From an uncultured Candidatus Thioglobus sp. (GTDB taxonomy: Bacteria > Pseudomonadota > Gammaproteobacteria > PS1 > Thioglobaceae), in NCBI GenBank assembly GCA_910595805.1, contig CAJVCK010000001.1:1-64000 (forward strand): 64,000 nucleotides of DNA. Reading direction: 5' to 3'. Below are positions 44,239-52,476 of this stretch, piece after piece. A model generated the notes under the pieces. That model did no database searches. It was given only the letters and a program-made list of their open reading frames with translations, and was not told the origin of the DNA. The first letter of the stretch is position 1. Each line of letters opens with the position of its first letter. The position numbers and the translations under genes are program-made.

Positions 44239-44247
44239 TGCTATAAT
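44239..44247 (+). promoter_or_regulatory. Extended -10 promoter of a small membrane-protein gene
   Basis: TG-C-TATAAT (TG 44239-44240, hexamer 44242-44247), 33 bases before the ATG at 44280, with a weak TTTAAC at the -35 position (44219-44224). Confidence 0.65.
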
Positions 44248-44279
44248 GCTGTTATTATTCGATAAAACAAAGGGCAAGA

Positions 44280-44519
44280 ATGAGTTCAACAGTTGATAAT
44301 AGCGCTAAAAAAGGTCATATTTTATTATTAAGTACGTTGGTTGTTACTCTGGTAGCGCCTCTTGCTTTAATCTTACTTTCTTATGTAGAGATTATTTCTG
44401 GTACAGCTCAGTATATTGCCGCATTCGGCGTTATTGCTTCATCAATTTATATTATTGGTGGCGGTATTCTAATGGCTGTTCAAGATAAAAAAGACGGGAA
44501 AGCCTTAAGTGACGGCTAA
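44280..44519 (+). CDS. Small two-helix membrane protein of unknown function
   Basis: Not recognised. A 79-residue protein with a polar start ('MSSTVDNSAKKGH'), two hydrophobic helices (about residues 14-34 and 43-66) and a charged tail ('QDKKDGKALSDG'). A good promoter of its own and a 'aaagggcaag' ribosome binding site indicate that it is expressed. It is directly upstream of ftsB, with 25 bases between its stop and the first in-frame ftsB start candidate. Confidence 0.75.
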   Translation: MSSTVDNSAKKGHILLLSTLVVTLVAPLALILLSYVEIISGTAQYIAAFGVIASSIYIIGGGILMAVQDKKDGKALSDG

Positions 44520-44544
44520 TTTCTTTATCTATTAAAAACGAACA

Positions 44545-44859
44545 ATTATCAAAAAAATAGCGCCAGTATTTAGATTACTGCACAAATATTGGATTACCAT
44601 TGTTCTTGTCATAATATTGGTAACATTATTACGTCAAAATCTCATTATTAATGAATTTCCATTTTCTTTATCAGATAAACAACAAGTAATTAACGATAAG
44701 ATTTCTCTTAATCAAGCGCTTGATCAGAAAAACAATATCAAGATGACTGAATTAAAAATAGGCACAGAATCAGAAGTTTTAGAATCACAAGCACGCTACC
44801 GATTTGGTTTAATAAAAGACGGTGAAACTTACCACCAAATTACGCCACAAAACCCTTGA
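44545..44859 (+). CDS. ftsB: Cell division protein FtsB, non-standard start codon
   Basis: FtsB joins FtsL and FtsQ in the divisome. The protein has one transmembrane helix ('WITIVLVIILVTLLRQN'), a short coiled coil and the family ending 'SEVLESQARYRFGLIKDGETYHQI'. Position before ispD-ispF is the conserved order. The in-frame sequence back to a stop at 44533 has no ATG or GTG, and its only TTG (44617) is inside the membrane helix. Start candidates are ATT 44545 (104 residues, MIKKIAPVFRLLHKYW...) or CTG 44578 (93 residues). I give the longer form. A sequencing error is an alternative. Confidence 0.8.
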   Translation: MIKKIAPVFRLLHKYWITIVLVIILVTLLRQNLIINEFPFSLSDKQQVINDKISLNQALDQKNNIKMTELKIGTESEVLESQARYRFGLIKDGETYHQITPQNP

Positions 44860-44906
44860 CGATACCTTGGGTATAATAAACCCATCTTTTTATTACTTGT
44901 TTTTTA

Positions 44907-45608
44907 ATGTCAACTGACCAACACTTTTTGATTGTACCTGCTAGTGGCATTGGATCTCGTGTGGGTGGCAATACACCTAAGCAATACCTAAAGCTAAACA
45001 ACGGCTTAAGTGTGCTTGATCAAACATTAGACACTTTACTTGGTGTTGATCAAATTAAAGGTTGTGTAGTTGCCATTGCCAAAAATGATACTCACTTCAA
45101 ACAATCTAAATTTTTTAATCATCCAAAATTACTTGCCACCGCCGTTGGTGGAAAAGAACGATTTCATTCGGTCATATCAGCTTTAAACTCACTCAAACCT
45201 TTTGCCAAAGACAATGATTGGGTACTGGTTCATGATGCGGCAAGACCTTGTGTCAAAGCCACTGATGTGATTAACTTAATCAACCAACTTAAAGACAATC
45301 CTACCGGTGGATTGTTAGCTAACCGAGTGGTTGATACAATTAAACAAGCGAATATTACAAAGGTTAAAAAGACGTTAGACAGATCCAATCTTTGGCAGGC
45401 TCAAACCCCCCAAATGTATCGATTTGGTGTATTATCAAAAGCCTTAGATAATATTATTAATAACGATTTAAATATTACTGATGAAGCCAGTAGCATTGAA
45501 GCCTTAGGGCTTGACTCTATCTTGGTTGAGGCCAGTAAAAGCAACCTTAAAATCACCACTTCAGAAGATTTAGAATTGGCTAATTTTTATTTAAAATCAA
45601 ATAGTTAA
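44907..45608 (+). CDS. ispD: 2-C-methyl-D-erythritol 4-phosphate cytidylyltransferase IspD
   Basis: IspD activates MEP with CTP in the non-mevalonate isoprenoid pathway. The 233-residue protein has the nucleotide-binding 'LIVPASGIGSRVGGNTPKQYLKL' at the N-terminus, 'DWVLVHDAARPCVKATDV' near residue 105 and 'NLWQAQTPQMYRF' near residue 160. ispF follows with no gap. A perfect TATAAT (44872-44877) upstream may give an internal promoter. Confidence 0.97.
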   Translation: MSTDQHFLIVPASGIGSRVGGNTPKQYLKLNNGLSVLDQTLDTLLGVDQIKGCVVAIAKNDTHFKQSKFFNHPKLLATAVGGKERFHSVISALNSLKPFAKDNDWVLVHDAARPCVKATDVINLINQLKDNPTGGLLANRVVDTIKQANITKVKKTLDRSNLWQAQTPQMYRFGVLSKALDNIINNDLNITDEASSIEALGLDSILVEASKSNLKITTSEDLELANFYLKSNS

Positions 45609-46082
45609 ATGAACATTAAAACTGGGCTTGGACAAGATTCTCACGCATTCGACACAGTCAATAAGTCGCTTATTTTAGGCGGGGTTAAATTTGACCATCC
45701 ACAAGGCTTACTTGGCAATAGTGACGCCGATGTGATTTTGCACTCTCTCACTAATGCTATTTCATCCATCACTGGGAAAAATATTTTAGGTGCTAAGGCC
45801 GATAAATTGTGCCAACAAGGAATAACCAATAGCGCTGAATATTTAAAACTAGCACTGAATGACCTTAACGATTGGCAAATTGAACATGTTGCTATTTCAA
45901 TTGAATGCCTGGTGCCGAAGATTTCTCCAAAAATAGAAGCACTAAAAACCAATATTGCAAAACTAATGAACACCAAGACAGACAATATTGGCATTACAGC
46001 TACCACAGGCGAAGGTTTGAGTGCTTTTGGTCGTGGAGAAGGTATTCAAGTATTGAGTATCATCACTGTTTCAAAAGCGTGA
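45609..46082 (+). CDS. ispF: 2-C-methyl-D-erythritol 2,4-cyclodiphosphate synthase IspF
   Basis: IspF closes the cyclodiphosphate ring in the MEP pathway. The 157-residue trimeric zinc enzyme shows 'GLGQDSHAF' (DxH zinc ligands, residues 8-10), 'GLLGNSDADVILHSLTNAI' with the third zinc His, and 'ITATTGEGLSAFGRGEGIQV' at the C-terminus. It begins directly at the ispD stop and its own stop overlaps the GTG of murC. Confidence 0.97.
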   Translation: MNIKTGLGQDSHAFDTVNKSLILGGVKFDHPQGLLGNSDADVILHSLTNAISSITGKNILGAKADKLCQQGITNSAEYLKLALNDLNDWQIEHVAISIECLVPKISPKIEALKTNIAKLMNTKTDNIGITATTGEGLSAFGRGEGIQVLSIITVSKA

Positions 46083-47491
46083 ACAATTTACGTCCCGCTT
46101 CTAATTCAAGAATCCGTCAGCTTCATTTTATTGGCATTGGTGGCTCTGGCATGAGTGGCATTGCTGAAGTACTACTTAACCTTGGATACCAAATATCAGG
46201 GTCAGATATAAAACCAAACCAGGCCACACAAAGACTGCAAAATTTAGGCTGTCTAATCAACCATGGGCACTCTGCTAATCATGTGACTAACGCACAAGTT
46301 GTGGTTGTTTCTAGTGCAATTGATAAAAACAACCCAGAATTAATCAAAGCACATGAACTTAATATCCCAGTAGTACCAAGAGCAGAAATGTTAGCTGAGA
46401 TTATGCGCTTTAGATTTGGTATTGCGGTAGCTGGCACTCATGGAAAAACCACCACAACCAGTCTTATTGCTCACATCTTAACCACTGCGCAACTAGACCC
46501 TACTTATATTATTGGTGGAATTTTAAATTCAAGCGGTATCAATGCTAAGCTTGGTGAAAGTGACTATTTGATTGCTGAAGCAGATGAATCCGATGCTTCA
46601 TTTTTACACCTTCAGCCCATGCTTAGTGTTATTACTAATATTGACCAAGACCATATGTCTACCTACGATAATGACTATGAGAAACTTACTGATGCCTTTA
46701 TAAACTTTACTTCTAATTTGCCTTTTTATGGTGCCTGTGTACTGTGTGCAGACGATATTGGCGTTCAAAATATTATCAGCGATATTCACCGCCCTATAGT
46801 CTCGTATGGATTTAACAAAGGCGCTGATGTGCAAGCTACCAACATCACTCAAAAAGACCGAAAAATGTATTTTGATGTGGAATGCGATAAATACAATCAA
46901 TCTTTTAAAGTTGAGCTTAACTTAATTGGCAAACATAATGTTTTAAATACTTTAGCAGCAATTAGTGTTGCTTGTGAATTAGGTATTAAAGCAGCTGTCA
47001 TTCAAGACTCTCTCAAACATTTCTCTGGTGTAGCTCGTCGTCTTGATTTTCATGGATTACTTAAGATTAATAACCACCCTTTGTCATTATTTGATGACTA
47101 CGGCCACCATCCTAACGAAATCAACGCCGCCTTTGAAGCGCTAAAAAATACCTACCAAAAACGACTGGTTGTTATTTTTCAGCCTCATCGTTTTACACGG
47201 ACACGTGATTTATTTGATGATTTTGCACGTGCCTTATCGGAAGCTGATGTATTGATTTTGCTTGATATTTATCCTGCCAGCGAAAAGCCAATTGCCCATA
47301 TCAATTCAAGTACATTAGCAGATGCCATCCGTCAGCGATCATCACTAGATCCGATTGTCGTCAAAGCTTTTGATGAAATTTTTAATATATTGACTAATAC
47401 TACTCAACCTAATGATGTTTTGCTTACTTTAGGTGCAGGAGATATTGGAACTTTACCAGAGCTACTAATACAAAAATATGCTACTTCATAA
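46079..47491 (+). CDS. murC: UDP-N-acetylmuramate--L-alanine ligase MurC
   Basis: MurC adds L-Ala to UDP-MurNAc. The 470-residue protein has the Mur N-domain 'LHFIGIGGSGMSGIAEVLLNLGY', the ATP loop 'AVAGTHGKTTTTSLIAHIL' (about residue 118) and 'DDYGHHPNEINAAFEAL' in the C-domain. The GTG at 46079 overlaps the ispF stop (GTGA) and gives the expected N-terminus. An open frame continues upstream into ispF to 45905 but is not coding. murB overlaps its 3' end by 14 bases. Confidence 0.97.
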   Translation: MNNLRPASNSRIRQLHFIGIGGSGMSGIAEVLLNLGYQISGSDIKPNQATQRLQNLGCLINHGHSANHVTNAQVVVVSSAIDKNNPELIKAHELNIPVVPRAEMLAEIMRFRFGIAVAGTHGKTTTTSLIAHILTTAQLDPTYIIGGILNSSGINAKLGESDYLIAEADESDASFLHLQPMLSVITNIDQDHMSTYDNDYEKLTDAFINFTSNLPFYGACVLCADDIGVQNIISDIHRPIVSYGFNKGADVQATNITQKDRKMYFDVECDKYNQSFKVELNLIGKHNVLNTLAAISVACELGIKAAVIQDSLKHFSGVARRLDFHGLLKINNHPLSLFDDYGHHPNEINAAFEALKNTYQKRLVVIFQPHRFTRTRDLFDDFARALSEADVLILLDIYPASEKPIAHINSSTLADAIRQRSSLDPIVVKAFDEIFNILTNTTQPNDVLLTLGAGDIGTLPELLIQKYATS

Positions 47492-48311
47492 TGAGCCGAT
47501 GGGAAAATATTGTTCTTTTAGAACAGGTGGCATAGCGCAAGATTTTTTTACACCCGAAACATTAGACGATCTATCTGATTTTTTAAAAAACAACCAAAAT
47601 CCTATCTTAATGTTGGGCTTGGGTAGTAATTTGCTAGTACGTGATCAGGGTTTTGACGGGGTTGTTATCAAACTTAAACACTTCAACCAATTAGAAATTA
47701 ATAACCATGCTATTACTGCTGGCGCAGGAGTAACTCTCGCAAAACTCTCTCGGTTTTGTGAATCTAAAGGAATTAATGGTGCTGAATTTTTAAGTGCCAT
47801 TCCGGGCAATGTTGGTGGCGCTTTAACCATGAATGCAGGTGCATTTGGTAGTGAAATTTGGCAATTTGTTGAATCAGTCACAACGATTAACGACTCAGGT
47901 TTGATATTTGAGAGAAGTTCAGAAGATTTTGATATATCTTATCGTCAAGTATTGGCTAAAAATATTAATGAATATTTTATTGCCGCTAATTTTAGCTTCA
48001 ACCAAATTAAGAAACAGCAGAATATCAAATCACTCTTAGAAAAACGTAATACTTCTCAGCCAATTGGTAAAGCAAATTGTGGCAGTGTATTTAAAAATCC
48101 GAAAGATTGCCATGCCGCACAACTAATTGAAGATAGTAACTTAAAAGGATTTTGTGTTGGCGGGGCTTGCGTCTCTAACAAACACGCAAATTTTATTATT
48201 AATCAAAATAATGCATCGGCAACAGATATTGAAAAACTGATTATCCATATTCAACAAACCGTAAAATCTAAATTCAACATTGATTTAAAAACTGAGGTAG
48301 TGATAATATGA
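47478..48311 (+). CDS. murB: UDP-N-acetylenolpyruvoylglucosamine reductase MurB
   Basis: MurB reduces the enolpyruvyl group to form UDP-MurNAc, using FAD and NADPH. The 277-residue protein has 'YCSFRTGGIAQDFFTPETLDDL' near the N-terminus, the FAD-binding 'MLGLGSNLLVRDQGFDGVVIKL' and 'FLSAIPGNVGGALTMNAGAFG', and 'GSVFKNPKDCHAAQLIED' with the catalytic serine. It is shorter than E. coli MurB (342) and resembles the shorter type found in other bacteria. It overlaps murC (14 bases) and ddlB (4 bases). Confidence 0.96.
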   Translation: MLLHNEPMGKYCSFRTGGIAQDFFTPETLDDLSDFLKNNQNPILMLGLGSNLLVRDQGFDGVVIKLKHFNQLEINNHAITAGAGVTLAKLSRFCESKGINGAEFLSAIPGNVGGALTMNAGAFGSEIWQFVESVTTINDSGLIFERSSEDFDISYRQVLAKNINEYFIAANFSFNQIKKQQNIKSLLEKRNTSQPIGKANCGSVFKNPKDCHAAQLIEDSNLKGFCVGGACVSNKHANFIINQNNASATDIEKLIIHIQQTVKSKFNIDLKTEVVII

Positions 48312-49189
48312 TTGCGGTGCTTATGGGTGGAAATTCAGCAGAGCGTGAAGTTTCGCTTAATAGTGGTAAGGCAGTTTATCAAGCTTTAAAAAACCAAAAT
48401 ATCGACTGCTTTAAGTTTGATTGGCAAGGTGACAATCTTAATGAGTTATGGTCTCAATCCTTCGACAAGGCTTTTATTGTATTGCATGGTCGTGGTGGCG
48501 AAGATGGCACTATTCAAAAACAACTAGAACAGCGTAATATTGCCTATACAGGTACTGATTCTAATACTTCTAAAAAGTGCATGAATAAAGCCACCACAAA
48601 ATCTATCTGGGCTCAACACAATTTGCCACTAGCGCCATCAATTGTAGCAAATGTTGATGAAGATACACCAATCGTTGACTTTCCACTACCTTGGGCAGTA
48701 AAGCCGATTTTAGAAGGCTCTAGTATTGGAATTAGCAAAGTGACCCATGCTAATGAATTAGACAAGGCACTTGAATTAGCTTGGCAATATGACGATCAAG
48801 CGTTAATTGAACAATGGATTGAGGGTGAAGAGTACACAGTATCCATCTTAGCTGGCAATACTCTGCCAGTAATCCAAATTATTGCTGACCATGAGTTTTA
48901 TGATTATGAATCTAAATACCAATCAGATGACACACAATATCTTTGCCCATGTGGGTTGCCAAATACACTCGAACAACAACTACAATCTATCGCTCTAAAA
49001 GCTTTTAATATTATTGGTGCCGAAACATGGGGGCGAGTTGATTTTATCCTTGGTCAAGATCATACGCCTTATTTGTTAGAAATTAATACCGTACCCGGTA
49101 TGACTTCTCACTCACTTATGCCTATGGCTGCAAAGGCAGTTGGATTTAGTTTTGATGCGTTAGTCTTGGAAATTTTAAATGCAAAATAA
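48308..49189 (+). CDS. ddlB: D-alanine--D-alanine ligase
   Basis: Ddl makes the D-Ala-D-Ala dipeptide for the peptidoglycan stem. The 293-residue ATP-grasp protein shows 'VLMGGNSAEREVSLNSGKAV' at the N-terminus, 'VLHGRGGEDGTIQKQLEQRNI', 'LEGSSIGISKV' and the C-terminal 'YLLEINTVPGMTSHSLMPMAAKAVG'. It is a little shorter than the E. coli DdlB (306). It lies between murB and ftsQ, overlapping both, as in the classical dcw cluster. Confidence 0.97.
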   Translation: MIAVLMGGNSAEREVSLNSGKAVYQALKNQNIDCFKFDWQGDNLNELWSQSFDKAFIVLHGRGGEDGTIQKQLEQRNIAYTGTDSNTSKKCMNKATTKSIWAQHNLPLAPSIVANVDEDTPIVDFPLPWAVKPILEGSSIGISKVTHANELDKALELAWQYDDQALIEQWIEGEEYTVSILAGNTLPVIQIIADHEFYDYESKYQSDDTQYLCPCGLPNTLEQQLQSIALKAFNIIGAETWGRVDFILGQDHTPYLLEINTVPGMTSHSLMPMAAKAVGFSFDALVLEILNAK

Positions 49190-49937
49190 ACGCTCAAAAG
49201 GGGAAAACAAACGACAAAAAACACCGACTCAGTTATTAATGCCAAGCGCCAAAATACTGGGTTTATTTATTTTTCTAGGTTTGATAATCTGGGGGTTTTT
49301 TAATACGAATCCGGCTGACTTACTCAAAATAGATATACGCTGGGAGATAGACAAAACACTACCTATTGAACAACATAAGCTTAATGAAAAAATACAACCA
49401 CTCATTCAAGATAAATATCAACCAGATTTACATGAGATTAAACTGATTTTAGAAAGTGAACCATGGGTAAATGAAGTTCATGTTGAGCGCCTATTATGGA
49501 ATTCAATTCAAATCAAAGTTAAATCTCAACAAATTGCTATGCGCTGGGAAAACGTGCATTGTAAATCTAAAGAGAAAGTCAACTGCATAGGCTATGTATC
49601 AGATCAAGGAAAGCTGTTTATTCCTAAAATAATTATCCCATCAGATACGGTGTTAATGAGATCAAAACCCAAACAAACTATTGTTGGCCAAGCTTATACT
49701 GACTTTCAATATTATCAGTCTAGCGTTGACCCAATGATTATTAAAACTTTCTCAAAAACGAACATTGATCAACTTACACTTGAGCCGAATGTAAGAGTTG
49801 TTCTTGGCTATCAAAAACAAAAAGAACGGTTAAAACGATTTCTAAAAGCCTATAAAAAACTCGAAAAAAAGAATTCTAAAGTTAAACAAGCAACTTTCGA
49901 TATGCGCTATCCTAAAGGTTTTACACTGAGTTATTAG
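49179..49937 (+). CDS. ftsQ: Cell division protein FtsQ
   Basis: FtsQ is the bitopic divisome scaffold that binds FtsB and FtsL. The 252-residue protein has a cytosolic basic segment ('KRSKGENKRQKTPTQ'), one helix near residues 25-44 ('ILGLFIFLGLIIWGFF'), a POTRA domain ('LLKIDIRWEIDKTLPI') and a FtsQ beta domain with 'WENVHCKSKEKVNCIGYVSDQGKLF'. It overlaps ddlB by 11 bases. ftsA and ftsZ, which usually follow, are missing; a convergent membrane-protein gene overlaps its 3' end by 17 bases. Confidence 0.92.
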   Translation: MQNKRSKGENKRQKTPTQLLMPSAKILGLFIFLGLIIWGFFNTNPADLLKIDIRWEIDKTLPIEQHKLNEKIQPLIQDKYQPDLHEIKLILESEPWVNEVHVERLLWNSIQIKVKSQQIAMRWENVHCKSKEKVNCIGYVSDQGKLFIPKIIIPSDTVLMRSKPKQTIVGQAYTDFQYYQSSVDPMIIKTFSKTNIDQLTLEPNVRVVLGYQKQKERLKRFLKAYKKLEKKNSKVKQATFDMRYPKGFTLSY

Positions 49938-50610
49938 CATGAATGAGTTGATAACATAATGCTAAAGTAACTAATGTCCAATAAAACAATACAACTTTTA
50001 CCACCCATCCTAGTATTGGTCCTATCCCTATAATATCAGCTAATGCTGTAAATAACATACCAACTAAAGCAGGCAAAATAGCCTGCAAAAAGAACAAATT
50101 CATATGTGTCGTAAATGACAAATCCCACTTATACTTTGACGGCTTATTAATGGCAATATTGACAAAATTTAACGTTATTGGAATAATCAAAAAATACACA
50201 ATCAGTTGCAACAAAGGCATTCCTGTAATCATTACCGGAATAACTGTAACCAAACCAACAAAAAAGGTTAAACCTGCAAATCTAATAATTTTATTCACAT
50301 CTAAAACTGGCAGAAAACCACTATTTGATTGCTCACCTAACATTACCAAACGATACATATTGATTGACAGCGTGATATAACCATAAAAAAATAATAGCAA
50401 ATAAATCATCATATTCTCAGGCAACTGAGTATCTGGCAATTCTCCGTTATTAAAAAACTGCTCCATTAGTCCTAATAATTCTGGCACTACCATTAAAAAT
50501 GGTAAAGATATAAGCGCTGGAACAATAGAGATTTCGATAATTTTTTTCCAATGCGTTAGCGCAAAGGCAAAGCCAGCTATAAAAATTTTATTAATAGGAA
50601 GTGCATTCAT
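49921..50610 (-). CDS. Polytopic membrane protein of unknown function
   Basis: Not recognised. A 229-residue protein with about six hydrophobic helices (residues about 25-45, 68-90, 105-135, 135-155, 170-190 and 198-220). The N-terminal 'FALTHWKKIIEISIVPALISLPF' resembles the opening of uncharacterised YciC-like membrane proteins, but not enough to name it. It is the last gene of a minus-strand run with mltD, bolA and the ferredoxin-type reductase. Confidence 0.72.
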   Translation of the reverse strand: MNALPINKIFIAGFAFALTHWKKIIEISIVPALISLPFLMVVPELLGLMEQFFNNGELPDTQLPENMMIYLLLFFYGYITLSINMYRLVMLGEQSNSGFLPVLDVNKIIRFAGLTFFVGLVTVIPVMITGMPLLQLIVYFLIIPITLNFVNIAINKPSKYKWDLSFTTHMNLFFLQAILPALVGMLFTALADIIGIGPILGWVVKVVLFYWTLVTLALCYQLIHANNSV

Positions 50611-50614
50611 ATTT

Positions 50615-52165
50615 TTATTTCATTTTAGAATTAATAACGTTAACAATGATTTTAAGTTTTTGCCCTGGTTGTAATGGTTTCTTAACACCTAACTCATTCC
50701 ATTTCTCAAGATCACTCACTCGGACTTTAAATTTGTTAGCAATGAGTGACAAATTATCGCCACTTTTAACACGGTAAGTCACCTTTCTGTTGATATCAAT
50801 CCCTACGCTAGTGATTTTGGACAAATCTTTATTGTTAACAGATTTAACTTGCCAGATCACTAATTTCTTGCCAATTTGCAAAGGTTGATTATGTTTTAAA
50901 TGATTCCATTTCACAAGACTGTTGATCTGTGTATTGTATTGTTTAGCGATCTTCCATAGACTGTCACCTTTGACCACTGTATGGATAACTTTAACACCAT
51001 TTTTTTTGGCACTTAATCGGCGTTTTTCACGTTCATCTTCAGAAAGCACATAATCATTGTCAGTACGCTGTGCAAGTGGCACAATCAAATACTCGCCCAC
51101 TTTAATCAGATTATCACTCATGTTATTAACACTTTTAATTTGGCTTAATGTAGTTTTAAATTTTTGCGCTAAATAACTTAAACTCTCGCCAGAAGTCACT
51201 TTGTGCCTTAACCAACGAACTCGAGTATTTTTAGGATGATTTATCAAATTTTTTTCAAAAATTTTAACTTTATCAATTGGTAATAAAATGACATGTGGTG
51301 GGTTGCTCGGCGTAGCCCAGCGTCTCAATCCAGGATTAAGTGTGTAAACATCATCTAACGTAATATCTGCCCACTGAGCAATGGTAGCCAAATCAAATTG
51401 CGAATCAAGTTTAACCGCTTGTAGTTGAGGCTTGTTATTCACTGGTGTAATAGTTTGACCATAGCGATCAGGGTGTTTGATTAGCTGCGCTACTGCCAAC
51501 AATCGAGGCACATAGCCTCGTGTCTCAGCTGGCAAATCAAGATGCCAGAAATCAGTTTTTTTACCTAATCGTTTATTTTTACGAATAGCTTTTTGTACGC
51601 GACCAGGGCCAGAATTATAAGCAGCAATGGCTAACAAATAATCACCTTTAAAGAGTTTGTTTAAATTTTTTAAATATCTAACAGCCGCCTTGGTTGAGGT
51701 TAATACATCACGCCTACCGTCGTACCACCAGTTTTCTTTTAAGCCATAGAGCTTACCAGTAGAGGGGATAAACTGCCAAAGCCCTGAGGCAGTACCATGC
51801 GAATAAGAAAATGGATAGTACGCCGATTCAACAATCGGCAATAAAGCGATTTCAATTGGCAGACCTGCTTTTTCAACTTCCTGTGTTACCAAATACAAAT
51901 ATGGATTTGCGCGTTTGGTAACACGCGTTAAATAATCAGGATTCTTCTTAAACCAGTCTATATGCCAAAACAAGTCTTTTTGACTAGGAGTGCTTAATGT
52001 GTAACGATTAACAATATATCGCCAAAGATCTTTTTCAACAATAGGCTTTGCTACTTTTTGAATTTGGGTTGTTTTGATTTCTTTTTGTGTAACAACCTCA
52101 GTTGCTATTGTGCCTTCACAAGCACCCAGAAAAAAAAATGATAAATATAAAAAACGTTTAATCAA
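50615..52165 (-). CDS. mltD: Membrane-bound lytic murein transglycosylase D with three LysM domains
   Basis: A peptidoglycan-cleaving lipoprotein. The SLT catalytic domain (about residues 90-220) contains the catalytic Glu in 'PIVESAYYPFSYSHGTASGLWQF' and 'LAIAAYNSGPGRVQKAI'. Three LysM domains follow ('VTSGESLSYLAQKF', 'VVKGDSLWKIAKQY', 'VKSGDNLSLIANKF'). I chose the TTG at 52165, three bases past the bolA stop, because it gives a short lipoprotein signal MIKRFLYLSFFFLGAC; a GTG at 52228 or 52192 within bolA is possible. With that start it has 516 residues. Confidence 0.93.
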   Translation of the reverse strand: MIKRFLYLSFFFLGACEGTIATEVVTQKEIKTTQIQKVAKPIVEKDLWRYIVNRYTLSTPSQKDLFWHIDWFKKNPDYLTRVTKRANPYLYLVTQEVEKAGLPIEIALLPIVESAYYPFSYSHGTASGLWQFIPSTGKLYGLKENWWYDGRRDVLTSTKAAVRYLKNLNKLFKGDYLLAIAAYNSGPGRVQKAIRKNKRLGKKTDFWHLDLPAETRGYVPRLLAVAQLIKHPDRYGQTITPVNNKPQLQAVKLDSQFDLATIAQWADITLDDVYTLNPGLRRWATPSNPPHVILLPIDKVKIFEKNLINHPKNTRVRWLRHKVTSGESLSYLAQKFKTTLSQIKSVNNMSDNLIKVGEYLIVPLAQRTDNDYVLSEDEREKRRLSAKKNGVKVIHTVVKGDSLWKIAKQYNTQINSLVKWNHLKHNQPLQIGKKLVIWQVKSVNNKDLSKITSVGIDINRKVTYRVKSGDNLSLIANKFKVRVSDLEKWNELGVKKPLQPGQKLKIIVNVINSKMK

Positions 52166-52167
52166 TG

Positions 52168-52476
52168 CTAATGCTTTGTTTTGCTTGAACACTGGGGCGA
52201 AGTAGGTGCGCCATTTTTCATTAGCCACTCTTCTGGTGTATAAGTGTGCATTGCCAAAGCATGTATATGCCCTAACTCTTCTTTAAATAATTGATTAATA
52301 AAACGGTGACGATCAATCAACTTAAGGTCAATAAAATAGTTACTCACAACTACCAATTTAAAATGTGACTCAGTTGCAGGACCGGAGTGATTGGCTGATT
52401 CATTAATTACTTCTAGGTGCGTTGGACTTAACGCTGTCGTTAGTTGTTCAGTCAAATGTTGTTGCATGTCACTCAT
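52168..52476 (-). CDS. bolA: BolA-family protein
   Basis: A 102-residue class II KH-fold protein. 'LEVINESANHSGPATESHFKLVVVS' and 'RHRFINQLFKEELGHIHALAMHTYTPEEW' match E. coli BolA rather than IbaG. BolA binds glutaredoxin-ligated Fe-S clusters and influences morphology and stress gene expression. It lies between a ferredoxin-type reductase (1-base overlap) and mltD, which combines iron-sulfur and cell-wall neighbours. Confidence 0.92.
   Translation of the reverse strand: MSDMQQHLTEQLTTALSPTHLEVINESANHSGPATESHFKLVVVSNYFIDLKLIDRHRFINQLFKEELGHIHALAMHTYTPEEWLMKNGAPTSPQCSSKTKH

Noticed and set aside
44863..44891. GGGT/ACCC hairpin after ftsB as a terminator
   Set aside because: The stem has only four pairs, and the TATAAT inside it reads better as a -10 for ispD.
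45905..46078. Extended N-terminus for murC reaching into ispF
   Set aside because: The extra 58 residues have a strange Arg/Tyr/His-rich composition and overlap ispF in another frame. The GTG at 46079 gives the standard MurC start.
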